Source: Epiperipatus broadwayi (lineage: Eukaryota; Onychophora; Udeonychophora; Euonychophora; Peripatidae). From it: a stretch of DNA of 64,000 nucleotides. Of this stretch, positions 46,915-59,559 are shown in pieces. Both the position numbers and the translations under genes were made by a program. The stretch's first letter is position 1, and every line of letters starts with the position of its first letter. The DNA is taken from the NCBI GenBank assembly GCA_028023455.1, contig JAQFVV010006245.1:5017276-5081275 (forward strand), given 5' to 3'. The notes under the pieces were generated by a model that saw nothing but the letters and a program-made list of their open reading frames with translations, was not told the origin of the DNA and did no database searches.

Positions 46915-48050
46915 AAAACAAGTGAGACACTCAAGAAAAACCAGTCCATTTGCTATTCAATTAGATATTGCATCTGCCTTTGACTTTGTCCCAATTGAAA
47001 TTTTGATCCAGGTTCTAAAAACACCAAACATCCCTGCACCTATATTATATATTCTCATCAACCTTGTCATAAACAGCAAAACTCACTTTACTCTTAATGG
47101 AAAAGTTCTATCTCACCTCAACCCTTACAATTCCATTCCCCAAGGATCTGCCCTTCATATTTTACTATTTGTAACATATTTATCCTTTGCTATTAACAAA
47201 CTATAAGCAAAATCACTGGCATTTACATTCCATTCATCAATAAAAACCTGAAATATCTTTCCTATATGGATGACCTAATCATCTTTCTTCTTTCAAAAAA
47301 TCTCTATCTACACTAACAACAATTCTTGATTAAAACAATATAAACACCACTTCAACATCAGTAAATCATCTACATATTAACAGAAAATAGTATACCTCTT
47401 ATTTCACAGCACCTCTTCATAACTTTTTAGGTTTTCCTATTTACAAACAAATGCCATGAAAACCTCAATTCAAGATATGCAATTTATATTTACTGAAACC
47501 AAAATCAATTTCCTATCTAAAGCTATCTACCATTACATGCCAAAATCATTCTCATTCACATGCTAATATTCTCCAAAACAGCATATTACACACTATTAAT
47601 TGCACCATCTCATTTAAAAAGAATATGGAGAAAGAAAGCTATGGGTGTAAATATTAGAACCATGCAAAAACACACTACTAACAATGGACTCTAACTTCAT
47701 TGTATCCCTATAATCCACATCCAAAGAACAGTAAGTATAATAGTTAAATTTCTCATCCTTTTTCTTGACTGGGAAATTTATTTGCATCACCCCAACAATA
47801 CACCACCATCAGATAAAAATACCTTTTTCAAAAAATTCTCAATATTCTTGCCACATACTCCATCCTCAAGCAATATGTTCCGTCAATTAAAATAAATTAT
47901 TAGGAAGCTTATAACTTTGCTTACAAAACTAAGCAGTTAGTTATTAACATTCCAACTTCTTCATTGCACAAATAAACAATTATTCAAAAATGTAAATTCT
48001 AATACTTAAACCCAAATATCTTCATTTCCTTATCAAAATTAATTTGGAAT
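46915..48050 (+). pseudogene. Decayed LINE reverse transcriptase (R2/NeSL-like)
   Basis: An open stretch (46922-47206) reads FAIQLDIASAFDFVPIEIL (motif A, catalytic D kept), then LYILINLVINSKTHFTLNGK and IPQGSALHILLFVTYL (motif B region, SP replaced). After a frameshift, YMDDLIIF follows at 47263-47286 (motif C, F-A-D-D type position occupied by YMDD). Further relics include FLGFPI (about 47430), FTETKINFLSKAIY and a downstream EKES.G pattern. Stops and frameshifts are frequent. The order and wording resemble the R2/NeSL group, but the clade is uncertain. No 3' tail was identified. Confidence 0.65.
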
Positions 48051-48600
48051 CATTACCAATCTGTAGCTTCTTAGCTAAAAAATGTTTTCTCTCAATTTAG
48101 ACTCAACTTGTCCACTTCTACAAAAAGACAGCAATTATTCAATATTTCTTCTTTTAATGCCCATCAAGTCCCAATCAACCTCAATCATAACACTCATCAG
48201 CAGCATAGAGAGAGGACTCTTTCCAAGCATCAGAGCAACTATTTTTATTCTATTTATTCTTTGGTTCCTTAGATTCCATTTCTGCTTCAATCAACCTCAT
48301 AAAAAAAAAAAAAACTGCCATCACATTTCTAAAACAAAATAAATTAGAGACACCTTCTGATACACCTACAGTCACACAAAGTTTAATAACCTTACCTACA
48401 TCACTGTAACCACTAATCATTAAAATTAGGATATGATCTTTACTTTAATGCCAATACCTTTCATTAACCATATAGTTTCCTCAATTGAACACTATGCCAT
48501 AAAACCAGTTTAAATTTAAAACATAGCTCATAATCTAATTATTTTTCCCTAAATATCAAGTGATCATCATTCTTTATGCTTACACAAACTGATAAAACAG
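48051..48600. other. Probable tail of the LINE relic and AT-rich spacer
   Basis: C-rich plus-strand composition (ACC, CCA words) continues to about 48420, as in the LINE relic. The frame at 48082-48342 is without recognisable domain. Confidence 0.35.
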
Positions 48601-48768
48601 AAGCAAAGCTCCCCATATGGTAACGTGACTCAGTCAAAGCCAGGGTAACCAATGGATGCTAACAGGTTTATGCACTAGATATAGGGATTTTATGCACCAA
48701 GCTTCTAGCATCCAATGATTACTCTGGCTTCCACTGAGTGGCACTTCTGTATGGGGAATTTTGCCTCT
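48601..48768. repeat. Foldback (MITE-like) element
   Basis: Left arm GCAAAGCTCCCCATATGG...CAAAGCCAGGGTAACCAATG (from about 48603) and right arm (ending about 48767) are inverted copies with scattered mismatches. The left arm then reads GATGCTAAC and the right arm GATGCTAGAAG on the opposite strand. Total about 165 bp, non-coding. Confidence 0.75.
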
Positions 48769-50580
48769 TTTAATTCTCCCTATTTTGAATATGATATAAA
48801 TAGCAAATATATAGAATTTGAGTATGAGGAGAAAATAATAAAGGAAAAACCGATTTTAAATCTCATCCACATTCTCATGATTTGAAAAAGAAAAAACTCT
48901 GAGGAAAGTACTTATTATTGTACTAAAACATCACCTATTTAACTATTTTATTTTTACTATATGGAATCTCCCAAAAATAATACTATGAAATCATCATTTA
49001 TCAAGAGAATATTATAATATATATATATATGTGTGTGTACACATATGCAATATTAATTCCCTTAATACAAACTAAAGTATACAGTACATATGTAATGGAT
49101 ACTATACACTTAAACTAATAGACATTATGTAACCTTATATTTCATCAATAAAGATTGCTAAAAGTAAAATAAAAAGATATCTCATTAGTGAATTTGTTAT
49201 TATTAGTATTAAATTGTAATCATTTTGAGACAAATTTTATAACTTATTATTGAAATTCTTGCACCTAGCTTTTAAAATCAATAATAATAAGAAGTTGTTA
49301 TTACTCAAAAAATACTGTATCTAACAATTTCATATATTTATAATTTTAAAAATATTTATATTAAAATTTTATGCTGATTGTATATATCATTTGTTAAGGT
49401 TTGAAACATTTGTCACTGATTCACATATATATAAGTTTTATATATCTACAACAAAATTTATTTCAGAAAAAACTATCTTCAAATGATTTTGTCTGAATAA
49501 TCTGTGGATGGATTACACTGATCAATAAAACTATTTTAAAGGATAAAATCATAATAATTCAGAAGTTTAATTGTCCAACATCTGGTTATCACAAATGAAA
49601 ACTGAGTGCTTTTGTTAATTTTAAAAAACATTTAAACGTCACTTCTCATCTTCCATTAATAGTGGAAGCAGTAGTTTCCGTGGTCTAATTAATCAAGACA
49701 AAGTGGAGTTTGATTTTTTTTTCTTTAGTATATAATACAAAGCTAATTTTAAAATACTATAATTCTACCAATTCATTCAATAATAAGCTATTAATTAAAA
49801 TTTGTAAAATAGAATTATAACACAATGTTTACAGTCAATTAGTAATTTTCTCATAAATATTTTTAAATACTTATTATTAAGAAATTTATTACACTACATA
49901 TATTTAAAGATAAAATTTAAATATTAAAACATTAAAAACTAAAAATCCAAAATCTAAATTAAAAACTATAATACACCTAAGAAAATAATTCACTTTCAAC
50001 AATATATACATATTCCTATAATATAATGGAATACTAAATGTATATATGTAATTTTTTCCCCATTTCTTATCCCATTCGGCAATGATTTATATATATAAAT
50101 CAAATACTAAATATATATATACAGTATACAACTTACATGAACACATTTCGATGCATTTTAATATAACAGAATTTAGAAGAAATAAATTCTATTATATTAA
50201 ATCACATTGAAAAGTGTTCATTTAAGGTATATAGGGTATTTTATTTATAATATATATATATATAGCGAACAGGAAGAATCCACCACCCTTGGTTTCTTGG
50301 GTTTCAGAGAATGAAGTGAATGATGTAGTAAGTAGTTCAATAATATAACTCCAAGATGCCTCTTATTTCAACATACATCCCTCATGTTTTTAAAATACCA
50401 TACTGAAAACTTAAGCAAATAGTAAGTAGGATATAAAAGTATAACTATTATTTTTATATCCATTGGATAGACATTTACAATTGATTCAGTACACTATATT
50501 AACAAAAAAAAATGTTATAAGAACCAAACAATAAAAATGTAATTATTTCATTTTTTTTTTTTTAGTTTTATTTTCTTTCA
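48769..50580. other. AT-rich sequence with (TA)n runs, no gene seen
   Basis: (TA)n/(TG)n at 49014-49038 and (TA)n at 50250-50265. Nothing coding recognised. Confidence 0.6.
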
Positions 50581-50584
50581 TTAT

Positions 50585-50700
50585 TTAGAATGCCACCTTT
50601 TTAACATTTACAAGGTGGACTGTAAGCCACTTGGGTCCTGGACCTAAGAGGAACCCATGCATCAAGAGGGGGGGGGGGCTTATCGAGAGTTGTAAGTTTT
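50585..50700. other. Small GC-richer island with G-run
   Basis: Contains CCTTT...AAGGTGGACTGTAAGCCAC (a GTGG/CCAC hairpin), then GGGTCCTGGACC (an imperfect GGTCC/GGACC palindrome) and a G-run at about 50669-50679. Probably a piece of an interspersed repeat of unknown family. Confidence 0.35.
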
Positions 50701-53700
50701 TCTTTATTTAAAAGAGAAAAAAAAAGATAATCAATAAAAACATTTATTGGAATAATGGGGAAGAAAAAAAAATTAACTGTCAATTTATTTTGCTTAAAAA
50801 TAAAACAAGAATAAAAATGATAATACTATTAAATTTTGTTAAATTCTTTAAAAGAATAGAATAAAATTTAATATTCTTTTACTTTCCATTTTTCATTATT
50901 TTTAGGAATTGAAAATATTGCAAAACAAGTTTTGCGTTTGATAGTTCACTTAACACAAAAGTAGTGTCAGTGTTGCAAGTAATCTTAATCAGTTTGTGTG
51001 TGCTAAAAAATGAACTTTATTGTTTATATTATACATTTGCAAATTTTTTATTGGCAAGTAGATAGATTCATAATAAATGCTATATTTAAAAATCATTTGC
51101 AAATGAGATAAAATTCCAATTTAATTTAGTTATATTTTCATGTTTCAAAAGTTTTATTAAAAATAAATTCAAAATTACTATGTATGTGGTGATTAAAAAT
51201 TGAATTGTATCTCTATCCTGCTATACATCTAATAGGATTATCCAATGAAATTAATAATATACAACTCAGGCACATAATAGATTCAAGCCTTGATTTCAGC
51301 ATGGTGAGCAAAGACTGGTTTATATATAAATAAACTCTAAGCATAAGTGCACACTTATGATTTTAATGCTTATGGATAAGTGCAAGGAGATTCTTAAAGC
51401 ACATGACCAGAGGGATTATTCCTTCTTTAAAATATAAGTTTGTAAAAGAGGAAGAATTAAGAAATAGTTAATATAAATTCAAACAAATTTATAAAGAACT
51501 CCATACTAAACTAATTATTATTTTTTAAAAAAATAAACTATTTATATCTAAAAATAATTTGAACATAAAATTAGATAATCTTCGGCCATGCACTTGGAGG
51601 AAGATGGGCATTGAAACAGACATACTCATCTTACTATATATGCTCTTTATAGCAGTAAAAAGTAAAATTCTATCTAATAATATTTCAGAATTGTCTCATT
51701 AATTTATTTATTACAACTATTGATAAAAATGGCAGGTCTAAACTTTTTCCCAGTTTTGATGGAATACAAACATATATAACTTTCAAGAAAAGTGAATAGT
51801 TAAATCTCACATTGTTGTATTATAACATTGAGTACAAAGTACTGATTGTATTCAAGTAAGAAGTGACACTGAATTGTTAATCAATTAAATAAAAAATTAC
51901 AAATTTTCTGATATTTCTAAATTTTCAAGCGAACTCTGTAAAAACTTTCAGATTAATAGCATGAATGTTACCAAATGGCTTTATTCGTTCCAAAATATTT
52001 GCTAATGGTTAAAGCTATATTTAAAAAAAGTTTTGTAGAAGTCTTGACTGAGATCAATTAACTTCCAAAAATCTAGAAACTACGCCTGTATTCAAGTCTC
52101 ATAATAAATATTTATGCTAAAAAAATATTTCATGAATCTGCAGATCAATCTTTGTTGGATCCAAAAACAGTATTCAAAGTGCAATTTCTGATTAAATGAT
52201 AGGTAAAGTTCTACAAACATTTGAGCCTAGATTTGAGCAGCTAAAAAAATATCAAAAATTATTAGATTTTTTGTGATTTTCCAGTATCTGATCAAGAAAA
52301 AAAAATCAAAAGCACAAAGTTTACTGATATACATAATGACATGTTTTATGAAGGCACTTTAAACCAATTCTGCCAATATAGATTCAAAATTCTATAAAAG
52401 TACTTAAATTCCTTGATTGAAACAATTTCTTCTGCATTTCCAAATTTATTTATTATCCTAATGACTGTGATATATATAAACAAAGAAAGTTTTCAAAGAA
52501 GAAACTAGCCAACACTTACTTAAGAATATTAATTCAGTAGAATATTTGAACAATTTGGCAATTGTGTACACTGAATCTGAAAAGGTCTTTAAACCCGATA
52601 AAATCCTAAAAAGATTTTGCAGAGATTAAAAGAAAGATAAATAATTTTTCCATAATAATTGGTAATAATAATATTATTTATTTATAATTTACTAATAAGT
52701 AATTGTATTAATAATAATAATAGTTTGTATTCCCAACAATATTTTATATTTACATTTTAGTTCTTTTTTTTTTTCCTAAACAAAAAATAAATAACTTTTA
52801 CTAAATCATTTTAGTTGCTAAAAGAAGTAATTTTTTTAACTATTTCTTTTAAAAGGTAATGCATATATTTTGCCTGTTCACTTAGAACCATTTAATACAT
52901 TAACTTATATGGACTTTTTAAACTAACATTTCAAATGTCTTCCATTCTAACAGAGATATAAAGTCCACAATAAATGAAAATTCTATAGAATTTAGCTATG
53001 AGTCCGGTGTCTCTCAAAATTGTTTCCAATTGGAGTGTTAAAGATTAAAGTTTTTCCTTATTGTTAAGCTTTCAGATTTTTAAAAATAGTACAAAAATAT
53101 AAAGTTTGTGATTATAATTTATTTCTACTTTATTTATTTTTTTCACTTAATTCAGGTAAAAAATTAAATTATAACCAGAACAGTTGGACCAATTTTCTCT
53201 TATAGTCAAAGTAATAAATAAAAAGAAAAATGCATTCTTGTCAATAAGGCATATATTAATTTATTTATCAAAGTACTTTTTTTAACACATGCATATTAAT
53301 TTATCAATATTTTTTATAATTAAATAATTTGTAATTAATGCCAAAATGATAAAGTTTGGCTATCAAAAAATATGACTTATCCTCTATAATTTTATCAGAA
53401 CTAAAGGGCATGCCAATAATCAGTTTCCAAATTATCATTGTTGAATGTGCACTATGACTTTATATTGTTTTTAAAATCAGGTGACTAAAAAATTCATTTC
53501 ATTCTATTTAGGCCACAAATGTACAAAGATAGTGCACTAGCCCTCTTAACAAGGCCAAATACTTGTAATCAGTTACCTCCAGCTAACAATAGCTACATTA
53601 ATTGGGTTGAAATATATAGTATACTGGGAAAAAAATCTTAAGGATTTCTCAGCTATCTCAAATTTGCAATTCTGCTCTCCAGTTGAATCTCAAGTTATGT

Positions 53701-54705
53701 AATGGCATAAAAAGCTGACGGGCTAACCATTAGGTTACAACAACTCTCAATACAAAATATATTAGCAGTGAATTTATTAATATATGATCACTTCATTTTT
53801 TTTAAAAAAAAAAAAAACTAAATAAAATATATTTGGCATTTAATGATGATTTTAAAATATAAATTTACTAGATTCAGCTACAAATGTTCTTGTTTTTCTA
53901 ACCATGCTACCATTTTTTTATGTGTTTGAAATAAATATTTCCATTATATTACATCTAGACTTCAAGTATATAAAATATACTTGTATTTAAAATATTATTT
54001 ATAAAGATAATTATCATCATACGAGTTTCACAAGATGTTTCTAGCCTGATATGAATTTTTTTTTTTAAATTTTAGTTTATAATATTTTGATGTCCAAATT
54101 TAGAGTCATGTAATGAGATTGATGTGAGAGAGAAAATTAGTTTTCAAATGAATTAAAAATTTATGCTGAAGACTGATTTGCCTTTCTTTTCATTTTTAAA
54201 AAAGAAAATAATTACTTATAAATTTAGATAACAATTAAATCAAACTCAATTTTAAAAGAAAAAAAAGTGAAATAAATTATTATTTTTGTATATTTTTCTA
54301 TAATTATAAAAAAGATGATCAACTGATATCCTAGTTCTTAGATGTCTTAACTTGATTGCAGTCAATAAACATATAATCAATGGCATCATGAGACTTTAAA
54401 GCTCACCAATAAAAATAAATAATGAGGATTTTGAGTAAATGCCACGATTGCATTACATTTCAAATAACATTTATTAGAAACAACAATTATTGGCAAAGAT
54501 ATGACAAATTTCCACAAAACGGATCACAATTAAATAATCACAAATAAAATATGTGTCTACAATTGATATATAACAATTTTGTATAGATTGAAAATGCTAC
54601 AAAAATACATACATAAACTTAAAAATAATAATAATAAATAAATGTTCACTATTCTCATTTTTGCAAAATTGATTGAGTTTGTTAATGTCAATTGCTAAAA
54701 GCTCA
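50701..54705. other. AT-rich sequence, no gene recognised
   Basis: Bases 51580-52640 show scattered plus-strand coding-like words (for example around 51900-52260) but are too broken to name; a decayed transposase is possible. The rest is AT-rich with homopolymer runs. Confidence 0.45.
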
Positions 54706-54717
54706 AAAAAAAATTAT

Positions 54718-55135
54718 TCATATTTTCATTTATAAAATGCATGTACAGTAGCTGTAAAAGGCTGATATTTGGTGAATTACAATTATAAACATCGCGCTAT
54801 AAAAATAGATGCTTGTTTACATATGTTTGAGTTTCGTTTGAAAGTGATGTTTAAGTAAATTCTAAGTAATTTCGTCGATGTCATTAAGTCAGACAACGCG
54901 AACCGTAATTTAAAGTGATGATCTATCTTTACGTTTTATTTGCCAGTACTTAAGATTTGCCCATATATAAACATTTGGGTTCGGAAAGAATAAGTGGATT
55001 CATTGGATTCATTTTATTCTTTCTTAAATGCTATATCTTGTATGGGCACTGAAAAGTATTCATTTATTATTTAACACTCATTAAAGCGCATGTACAGTAG
55101 CTGTAAAAGGTTGATATTTAGTGAATATTCTATTT
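54718..55135. repeat. Related copy of the ~330-bp tandem repeat family
   Basis: AAAATGCATGTACAGTAGCTG at 54735 recurs as AAAGCGCATGTACAGTAGCTG near 55083, a spacing of about 350 bp. Between them lie AACATCGCGCTATA, GTTTGAGTTTCGTTTGA, TAATTTAAAGTGATG and TTTGCCCATATATAAAC, all shared with the 44.25-45.1 kb array in the same order. So slightly more than one unit is present. Confidence 0.8.
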
Positions 55136-55189
55136 TATAATTTTTAATTTGAACCATTACACCTGCACTATACTGTCATATTAAACCAA

Positions 55190-55496
55190 TGTTGTTTTGT
55201 TGAATATAAGGAACCTCTTGATCCAAACCACCACAAGATAGAGACTTTGAAAAGATAAGAGCAGTTGTCTTATTTTTGTACCTAAATGAAATTATAATCA
55301 TAAGTAATATGCATAATAAAGAAAATGGAAGTAAACTAAATAATATAAAATATCCACACTATCAATTGAAGATACTTATGATTCACCTATATAACTGCAT
55401 TTAGGTACAAAAATAAGAGTGCCAGTTAATCTTATCTCTTCAAGATCTCTATCATGTGACTTGGATCTAGAGTTTCATCATATTCAACAAAACAAG
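55190..55496. repeat. Foldback element with ~100-bp inverted arms
   Basis: The left arm (55193-55290) runs TGTTTTGTTGAATAT, GATCCAAACCAC, AAGATAGAGACTTTGAAAAG, TTATTTTTGTACCTAAATG. The right arm (about 55395-55496) is its inverted copy with mismatches. The inner part includes TATAACTGCATTTAGG and GATTCACCTATAT words found in linear order at 18.95-19.13 kb. It directly abuts the 5' LTR of the gypsy element. Confidence 0.8.
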
Positions 55497-56647
55497 TGTA
55501 ACAGGGTGTATTTAAACCCTGTTCCAAAAGATAAATTTGTATATATGCACAGATATATATAATGAATATTAGACTATATTCCTTTTTTTATATATTTTAA
55601 ATAGGTAAAGGGTTAGAATAAACAAGATGGATGAGAGGGGAGAAATGTGTGTGCTCTTTTATTTTATTGAAATGCATGTATGTATATTGCTGTATGGATG
55701 AATAAATGGATGCAAAAAAATAATAATATAAATTTTATTTCCAAGATGGAAGTGGCTGCATTTTATAAAAAGGAGATATTAAATAGAAAAAAAAATATTG
55801 AAACTGCATAGATTTTTATCTAAAGAATGCTAAGTGAAAAACAAAGAGCAATGGTTGAAAATAAATTGCAGGGCTTTGATGGAATTTCCTTGACCTCGAC
55901 AAAGAAAAAAGGTGCCTAAAGCTTTTGCTTTGTTTTGATGAGAATTTGGATCTAAAATAACAAGTGTTTAAAAGAAGAAATAAAATGGAAACTCATGAAA
56001 GAAAAACTTTCTAGAAAAAAAAGAAAAAAAAATTAAAATTAATTAATGAATTCTGTCTTATAATTTTCGTAGATGTCGTTTTGAAGAGGGAAATCATTAT
56101 TATATATATCCGTGGTTGAGTTATTTAATTTCTATACCGGAGATTTGAAGATTATTAGAATCAGCAAGTACAATTGTCAGCCATGAACATGCTGGGGTAA
56201 GAACTTAAGCGTGCTGGGTTTTGCAATCCATCCTGCGAAGATATGTCATATGCTGAGTGAGCTAGCTAGTGATAGTGTTCTCTAATTAATTCTTATCAAT
56301 ATTCAAACCTTTCCAGCATAATTCTTATATATATAAAAAAGATTAGTACTTGGAGTCAGAAAGCGATGTGCATAAATATAGCTGGGTGAGAAACAGAAAT
56401 AAATTTTTCGAATGGCTTTAAATAAATATTGAATTAGTATAATATGTAAATAAATTGGATCATACTATTAATGAAATTAGTGGTACTGCTTTGAATATGG
56501 TGACTGGCTCAAGTTTCATTGAAACCTGATTTATTGCCTTATAGAACTATCATAAAAGTACAGAATTATTTTATAAACTATTGCCTTGTACAAGTGTGTG
56601 CACAGAGTTATATATAGGTGATATGGAATAAGGTCCATTTCGTTACA
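55497..56647 (+). repeat. 5' LTR of gypsy element
   Basis: Starts TGTAACAGGG and ends CGTTACA, a matching TGTAAC/GTTACA inverted terminus, about 1,151 bp. It aligns along its length with 60699-62508, for example TTTATTTTATTGAAATGCATG, ATCCGTGGTTGAGTTATTTA, GAGCTAGCTAGTG and GTGACTGGCTCAAGTTTCA, with scattered differences indicating age. Confidence 0.9.
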
Positions 56648-56699
56648 AAGGCATCCCAACTAAGGAGATTTTGAAGAGTGGAAAGTATGGGAGACAAAA

Positions 56700-57560
56700 T
56701 ATAAGGTCAGGTAATAATAAAAGAATTAAAAAAAGAATATCAGTGAAGCATTATAACTTTTGTTGGGTTTTAAGAAAGAGACCGGTAAATAGGTGATGGA
56801 ATGGATTAACTAGGGAAATTGGATATGTAGCACAGTACTTTGGCAGATGGAAAATAAGTCTGGCATGTTTGATTTAGAAACAGTGGTACAAAGGATAAAA
56901 TAGGAAGTGAATGAGAACAAGATTACATAGTAAAATGAAATTGGTGAAAATAAAAGCGTATAGAGGGGGAAAGGAGGTATCGATAGAGCACATTAAAAGT
57001 TTGCAAAGATATTTTGATAGCCATGGAATACCAGATAAAGATAAAATAGTGCTAGCATGCCACCACCTCGAAAGGTATGTCGAGGCTTGGTGGAATTCAC
57101 TTCTACACCAGCCGCAAACATTCCCAGATTATAAAAGAGGTCTAGAAAAGGTCTTCTGGAGTGAAGGCAGAAGCATATTATTAAATTACAATTAATGAAG
57201 CAAAAGTTTCAGGATAATAGTAGAGAAGAATATGCAGCAGGAATATATTACTAAATTACAGTTAATGAAGAAAAAGTTTCGGGAGGATAGTAGAGAAGAA
57301 TATATGCAGATTTTCATGAAACAGGTAACCACACTAAAGACATTAGAAGCATGCAGGCTATCTAAGAAATAGATCATGGGGATGGTATATAGGAACCTGT
57401 TAGGGGAAATAAAAGGGATTTTAGAAAAAGGGAGTGAGGTTGGTAAGAGCAATAAATAAAATATTGAGTCAGATAGAGATAAGTAAAAAAGTGAGACAAA
57501 TTGAAGAGACAGGGATTTATGAATGGAGATATATTTGAATACAGACAGGATCAAAAGCAA
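56700..57560 (+). pseudogene. Gypsy gag relic
   Basis: The open stretch 56911-57195 includes the capsid-type pattern IKAYRGGKEVSIEHIKSLQRY, DKIVLACHHLE and AWWNSLLHQPQTFPDYKRGL (the A-WW-L...F.....F/L.. pattern of gypsy Gag). The frame is lost near 57190 at a tandem duplication of about 65 bp (57173-57234 and 57241-57303 are near-identical). Further gag-like words continue to about 57500. No zinc knuckle can be read. Confidence 0.75.
57173..57303 (+). repeat. ~65-bp tandem duplication inside gag
   Basis: The words ATTACAATTAATGAAGCAAAAGTTTC...AATAGTAGAGAAGAATAT and ATTACAGTTAATGAAGAAAAAGTTTC...GATAGTAGAGAAGAATAT recur about 66 bp apart, disrupting the gag frame. Confidence 0.85.
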
Positions 57561-57900
57561 ATACAAAACTTGGTGTGTTCATGGGAAGACCAGTGGTGGC
57601 TCTTGTGAATTTGGGTAGCAGAAAGCCTATACCATAGAATCATGAAAGAACAATTGAATGTGCCCACTCTATCCATTGAAGTCAGTTCACATATCAATAC
57701 CTAATAACTGAAGAGCCAATGTCAAGTCCAAGCAAACATGGCTGGATATTAAAATAAATAGAGAGAGCTGTCCACATGTATTTTTGATAATGAAAGACTT
57801 GATATATGACACCTTACTAGAGTCAGATTTTTGGCACAAATATAAATGCATTTTAGACTGTGAAAGTAGACAAGCCACATGCAGGGGAGAGGTGGTGAAG
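57560..57900 (+). pseudogene. Gypsy aspartic protease relic
   Basis: A frame near 57575-57630 reads GRPVVALVNLGSRKPI. The usual active-site D-S/T-G is replaced by N-L-G, so it is inactive as read. After stops, IKINRE and LIMKDLIYDTLLESDFWHKY (about 57782-57845) fit the C-terminal half of a retropepsin (LG.DFL.KY). Decayed. Confidence 0.6.
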
Positions 57901-57997
57901 TTTCTTACCATTTGGGCCATATACTCAATAGAGGCCTTACATATAATGGAGGACCTAACAGGCGACATCATCACGGAAAAAGGTACGCAAGGCAAAA

Positions 57998-59330
57998 ATG
58001 GCTATGGGAAATTGGGAAAGTGCAGTGAGGCAAACACTGAAGGAATACAATCAAGTTTTCTCAGACAAACCAGGTATAATTCAGGTCTTTGAACAAAGTA
58101 TTAGAGTGAATGAAAACCAACCTTTTAAAGCAAGATCATATCCTATTCCCCATCAATATCAAAATAAAATGAAGAAACAAATAGACCAGATGATAGAATG
58201 CGGCATCATTTCAAAATGCTCAGCTTACGGTAACCCATTGGTAGTCATAAAGAAAAAAGATGGCACAGTAAGGCTATGCCTCAATGCGAGACAATTGAAC
58301 AAAGTAACCATTCCAGAATGTAATATTCCATGACCTATGCTAGAACTCTTGGAGAGATTCAAGGAAAAAAACAATAATTTGACTTAACTGTGAGCTATTG
58401 GCAGATCAAGATATACCCGGATGATCGCAAGGATGCCGTGTGGCCTAATCAATAGCAGGGCAGGGTTATTAAGATACCTAGATCAGGTCCTATCTCTGAA
58501 GTAAAAGATTTGGCTACAATATATGTGAATGACATATTAATGATGTCAGCCACTGTGGAAGAACATATAAGGGATATTAAAATGTTTTTAAAGGAATGTA
58601 GGGAAATAGGGAAAAGAAAATTAAAATAAACTTTAAAAAAAGTACATTGCTTCAGGCAGAGGTAACATTTTTGGGTCATACAGTAGGAGTGCAAGGTATT
58701 AGGCCTCATCGAATAAAGTATCGGCTATTAGGGATTTTCTGCTATCCAAATCTAGGGAACAAATATAGTCCTTCCTAGGCTTAGGCACCTTCTAAAACGG
58801 GTTTCAGGAATAATTCATGGAACGAATGGATCCATTGGTTAGGTTATTGAGGAAAGATATAACATGGGAATGGAGGAAAGGAACAAGAGCAAGCTTTTGA
58901 AAGGGTAAAAACAGAGTTTATGGAACACATGATGCTGGCATTTCCTGACTTTGCAAAGCCATGCCTTGTACAGACAGACAGTAGTGGGTATGGCCTGGGA
59001 GTAGTGTCATAAGCGCAAACAGATGGTCAGATAAGAGTCTTATATTTTCTGAGTCAATTACTCAAAGAACCTGAACTCCATCATACTGCTACCAAAAAGG
59101 AAGCCCTGGCAATTGTTTGGGCATTCAAAAATCTTTGTGAACTCTTGTTAGGATCAGAAGTCATTGTGGTCACTGATCGCAAAAGCCTGGAGTTCATTAC
59201 CTAACTAATAATGGATTGATGCATTGGAGTATATACCTCCAAGAACATAACTATCTTGTGAAGCACTGCAAAGGGTTGGAGAATGTTGTGGCTGTTATTC
59301 TCAGCCGGAACCCTGCCCATTCACTATCTC
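57998..59330 (+). pseudogene. Gypsy reverse transcriptase and RNase H relic
   Basis: 57998-58333 carries the fingers and part of the palm: [39 protein letters not shown] and [21 protein letters not shown] gap follows near 58440-58500. The catalytic box reads Y-V-N-D (58522-58533), with the first aspartate replaced. Then come EEHIRDIKMFLKECRE, VTFLGHTVGVQGIRP, and RNase H words TDSSGYGLGVV, KEALAIVWAFKNL and VTDRKSLEFIT (58975-59200), then DVVA/SR-type LENVV...LSRNPAHS (59280-59320). Stops and frameshifts occur throughout. Confidence 0.88.
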
Positions 59331-59559
59331 AACATTTGCAGGTAAAAAATTTACATATCGCAGAAGTAGGCTTAAGAATAGATGAAGGAGTTGAGAGCAA
59401 TCTTAAACAGTTGGCTCAATGCCAAAGAGAAGACACCCAATTGAAACAACCAATAAATTGAGCATATTTGGAAGGTAGAGGGACCAAGGTCCTCAGATGG
59501 TGGAGGCGTAAAATTGGACATTGTAGATTGAACCAATCCATACTTCAATATAAAATTTT

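Noticed and set aside
44480-55000. CTGA...CGAAAT words in the ~330-bp repeats (reverse strand near 44515, 44850 and 54870) looked hammerhead-like.
   Set aside because: Positions 8 and 9 of CUGANGA are wrong in every copy (CTGAATG, CTGACTT), stem II does not pair in most of them, and no NUH triplet follows a stem III.
57192-57566. 124-codon minus-strand open frame across gag and protease.
   Set aside because: Low-complexity L/S/F/Y composition, antisense to clear gag/protease relics; a shadow frame.
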